DNA of 64,000 nt, from the NCBI RefSeq assembly GCF_024499015.1, contig NZ_CP098604.1, positions 4,216,001 to 4,280,000 on the forward strand, read 5' to 3'. Position numbers and translations under genes: made by a program. Under the pieces are notes generated by a model, which was given only the letters and a program-made list of their open reading frames with translations, ran no database searches and had not been told where the DNA came from. This document shows, piece after piece, positions 63,585 to 64,000 of this stretch. Within the stretch, counting starts at the first letter, position 1; every line of letters starts with the position of its first letter. The DNA comes from Xanthomonas hortorum pv. pelargonii (GTDB taxonomy: Bacteria; Pseudomonadota; Gammaproteobacteria; Xanthomonadales; Xanthomonadaceae).

Positions 63585-64000
63585 GATCTAACCACTATAT
63601 TCAAGGTGCCGACAAATATTTGCAGGTCCTCTACTCAAAGCGCTTGAAGTTAAAGGGTTTCTCGAGGTTTCATCTAGGATCACCCTGCGGTATTGCGACT
63701 CATGATTGAGCCTTTGAGGCTTCTCTCTGAGCTCATAGTGACGCTTCTGAGTGCGATCAATACGTATGCACGGATGCGTTGGGACGCTGCTACACCATTA
63801 CGCTAATGCATTCGTTTTGGCGCGTCTTGTGCGCGTGATGATCATCCTCAGCACTGGCACGACAGGTGGCCGGTCTCATGCCACGCGCCCGCGGGCCACG
63901 TGCCGGCATGCGCAACGCCGCGCTGATTGGTTTACCATTCGCCTCCAAGACCACTTGCGAGAAGGTGGCCCGCGCTCCGCGCCGGCCCAGCGTGCGACAT
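63585..64000. other. Unassigned right edge
   Basis: 416 bases without a recognised gene. On the minus strand a frame enters from beyond base 64000 and ends at 63790 (… VVLEANGKPISAALRMPARG …); it could be the C-terminus of a gene outside the window, but no family can be named. Confidence 0.35.

Overview
The window is a high-GC chromosomal segment from a Xanthomonas-type gammaproteobacterium (Lysobacteraceae). The evidence is an asparagine synthase/dnaB/photolyase backbone with typical Xanthomonas interspersed palindromic repeats, an ISXo5-like IS1595 element, and a chromosomal VirB/VirD4 type IV secretion locus in the order virD4-virB7-8-9-10-11-1-2-3-4. That is the order known from the bacteria-killing X-T4SS of Xanthomonas citri. 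The species cannot be fixed from the sequence alone.

Left block (1 to about 27.7 kb) is conserved backbone: a TatD-type hydrolase (cut by the window edge), a glycine-zipper membrane protein, glutaryl-CoA dehydrogenase, a secreted DUF3857/transglutaminase protein, a GST, asparagine synthase, an FMN reductase, dnaB (with a perfect DnaA box upstream), a CPD photolyase and an OmpA-family lipoprotein. A gene-poor stretch loaded with palindromic repeats follows. Next is a divergent LysR regulator plus a five-gene operon SDR-MFP-RND-SDR-OMP, which has the exact layout of Stenotrophomonas smeU1-V-W-U2-X multidrug efflux. Two membrane GGDEF diguanylate cyclases and small proteins close the block.

Middle block (about 27.8 to 49.2 kb) is accessory. 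On its left it is bounded by a sequence matching the 3' end of a tmRNA gene, and on its right by the 3' half of a tRNA-Asn gene; these are two different integration scars. Inside are an XRE/ImmA-type repressor-protease pair, two small Cas2/SinR-like proteins, an H-NS-like protein and two secreted proteins (one a zinc metalloprotease). There are three identical 1072-bp IS1595 copies, each with its own 8-bp target duplication, an IS5-family element, and two IS3-family elements (one decayed). There is also a broken toxin/immunity pair: an AHH-type nuclease effector of about 1340 residues with a Gln-rich tail and poly-Gly end, interrupted by three frameshifts, preceded by an Imm11 (DUF1629) gene with one frameshift. 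An AT-rich segment at 48.17-48.44 kb holds ten GGTAA/TTACC pentamers.

Right block (49.2 to 64 kb): a FimT/GspH-like pseudopilin, uvrB, tRNA-Val(GAC), then the type IV secretion operon, with most genes overlapping their neighbours by 4 nt (ATGA or GTGA). A small unannotated-looking gene overlaps virB7 in the same style, and a perfect hairpin separates virB3 from virB4. virB5 and virB6 are not in the window; after virB4 there is a 135-bp MITE-like element and no recognisable gene.

The main functional themes are contact-dependent antagonism (T4SS plus a decayed nuclease effector and its immunity gene), multidrug efflux, c-di-GMP signalling and recent insertion-sequence activity.
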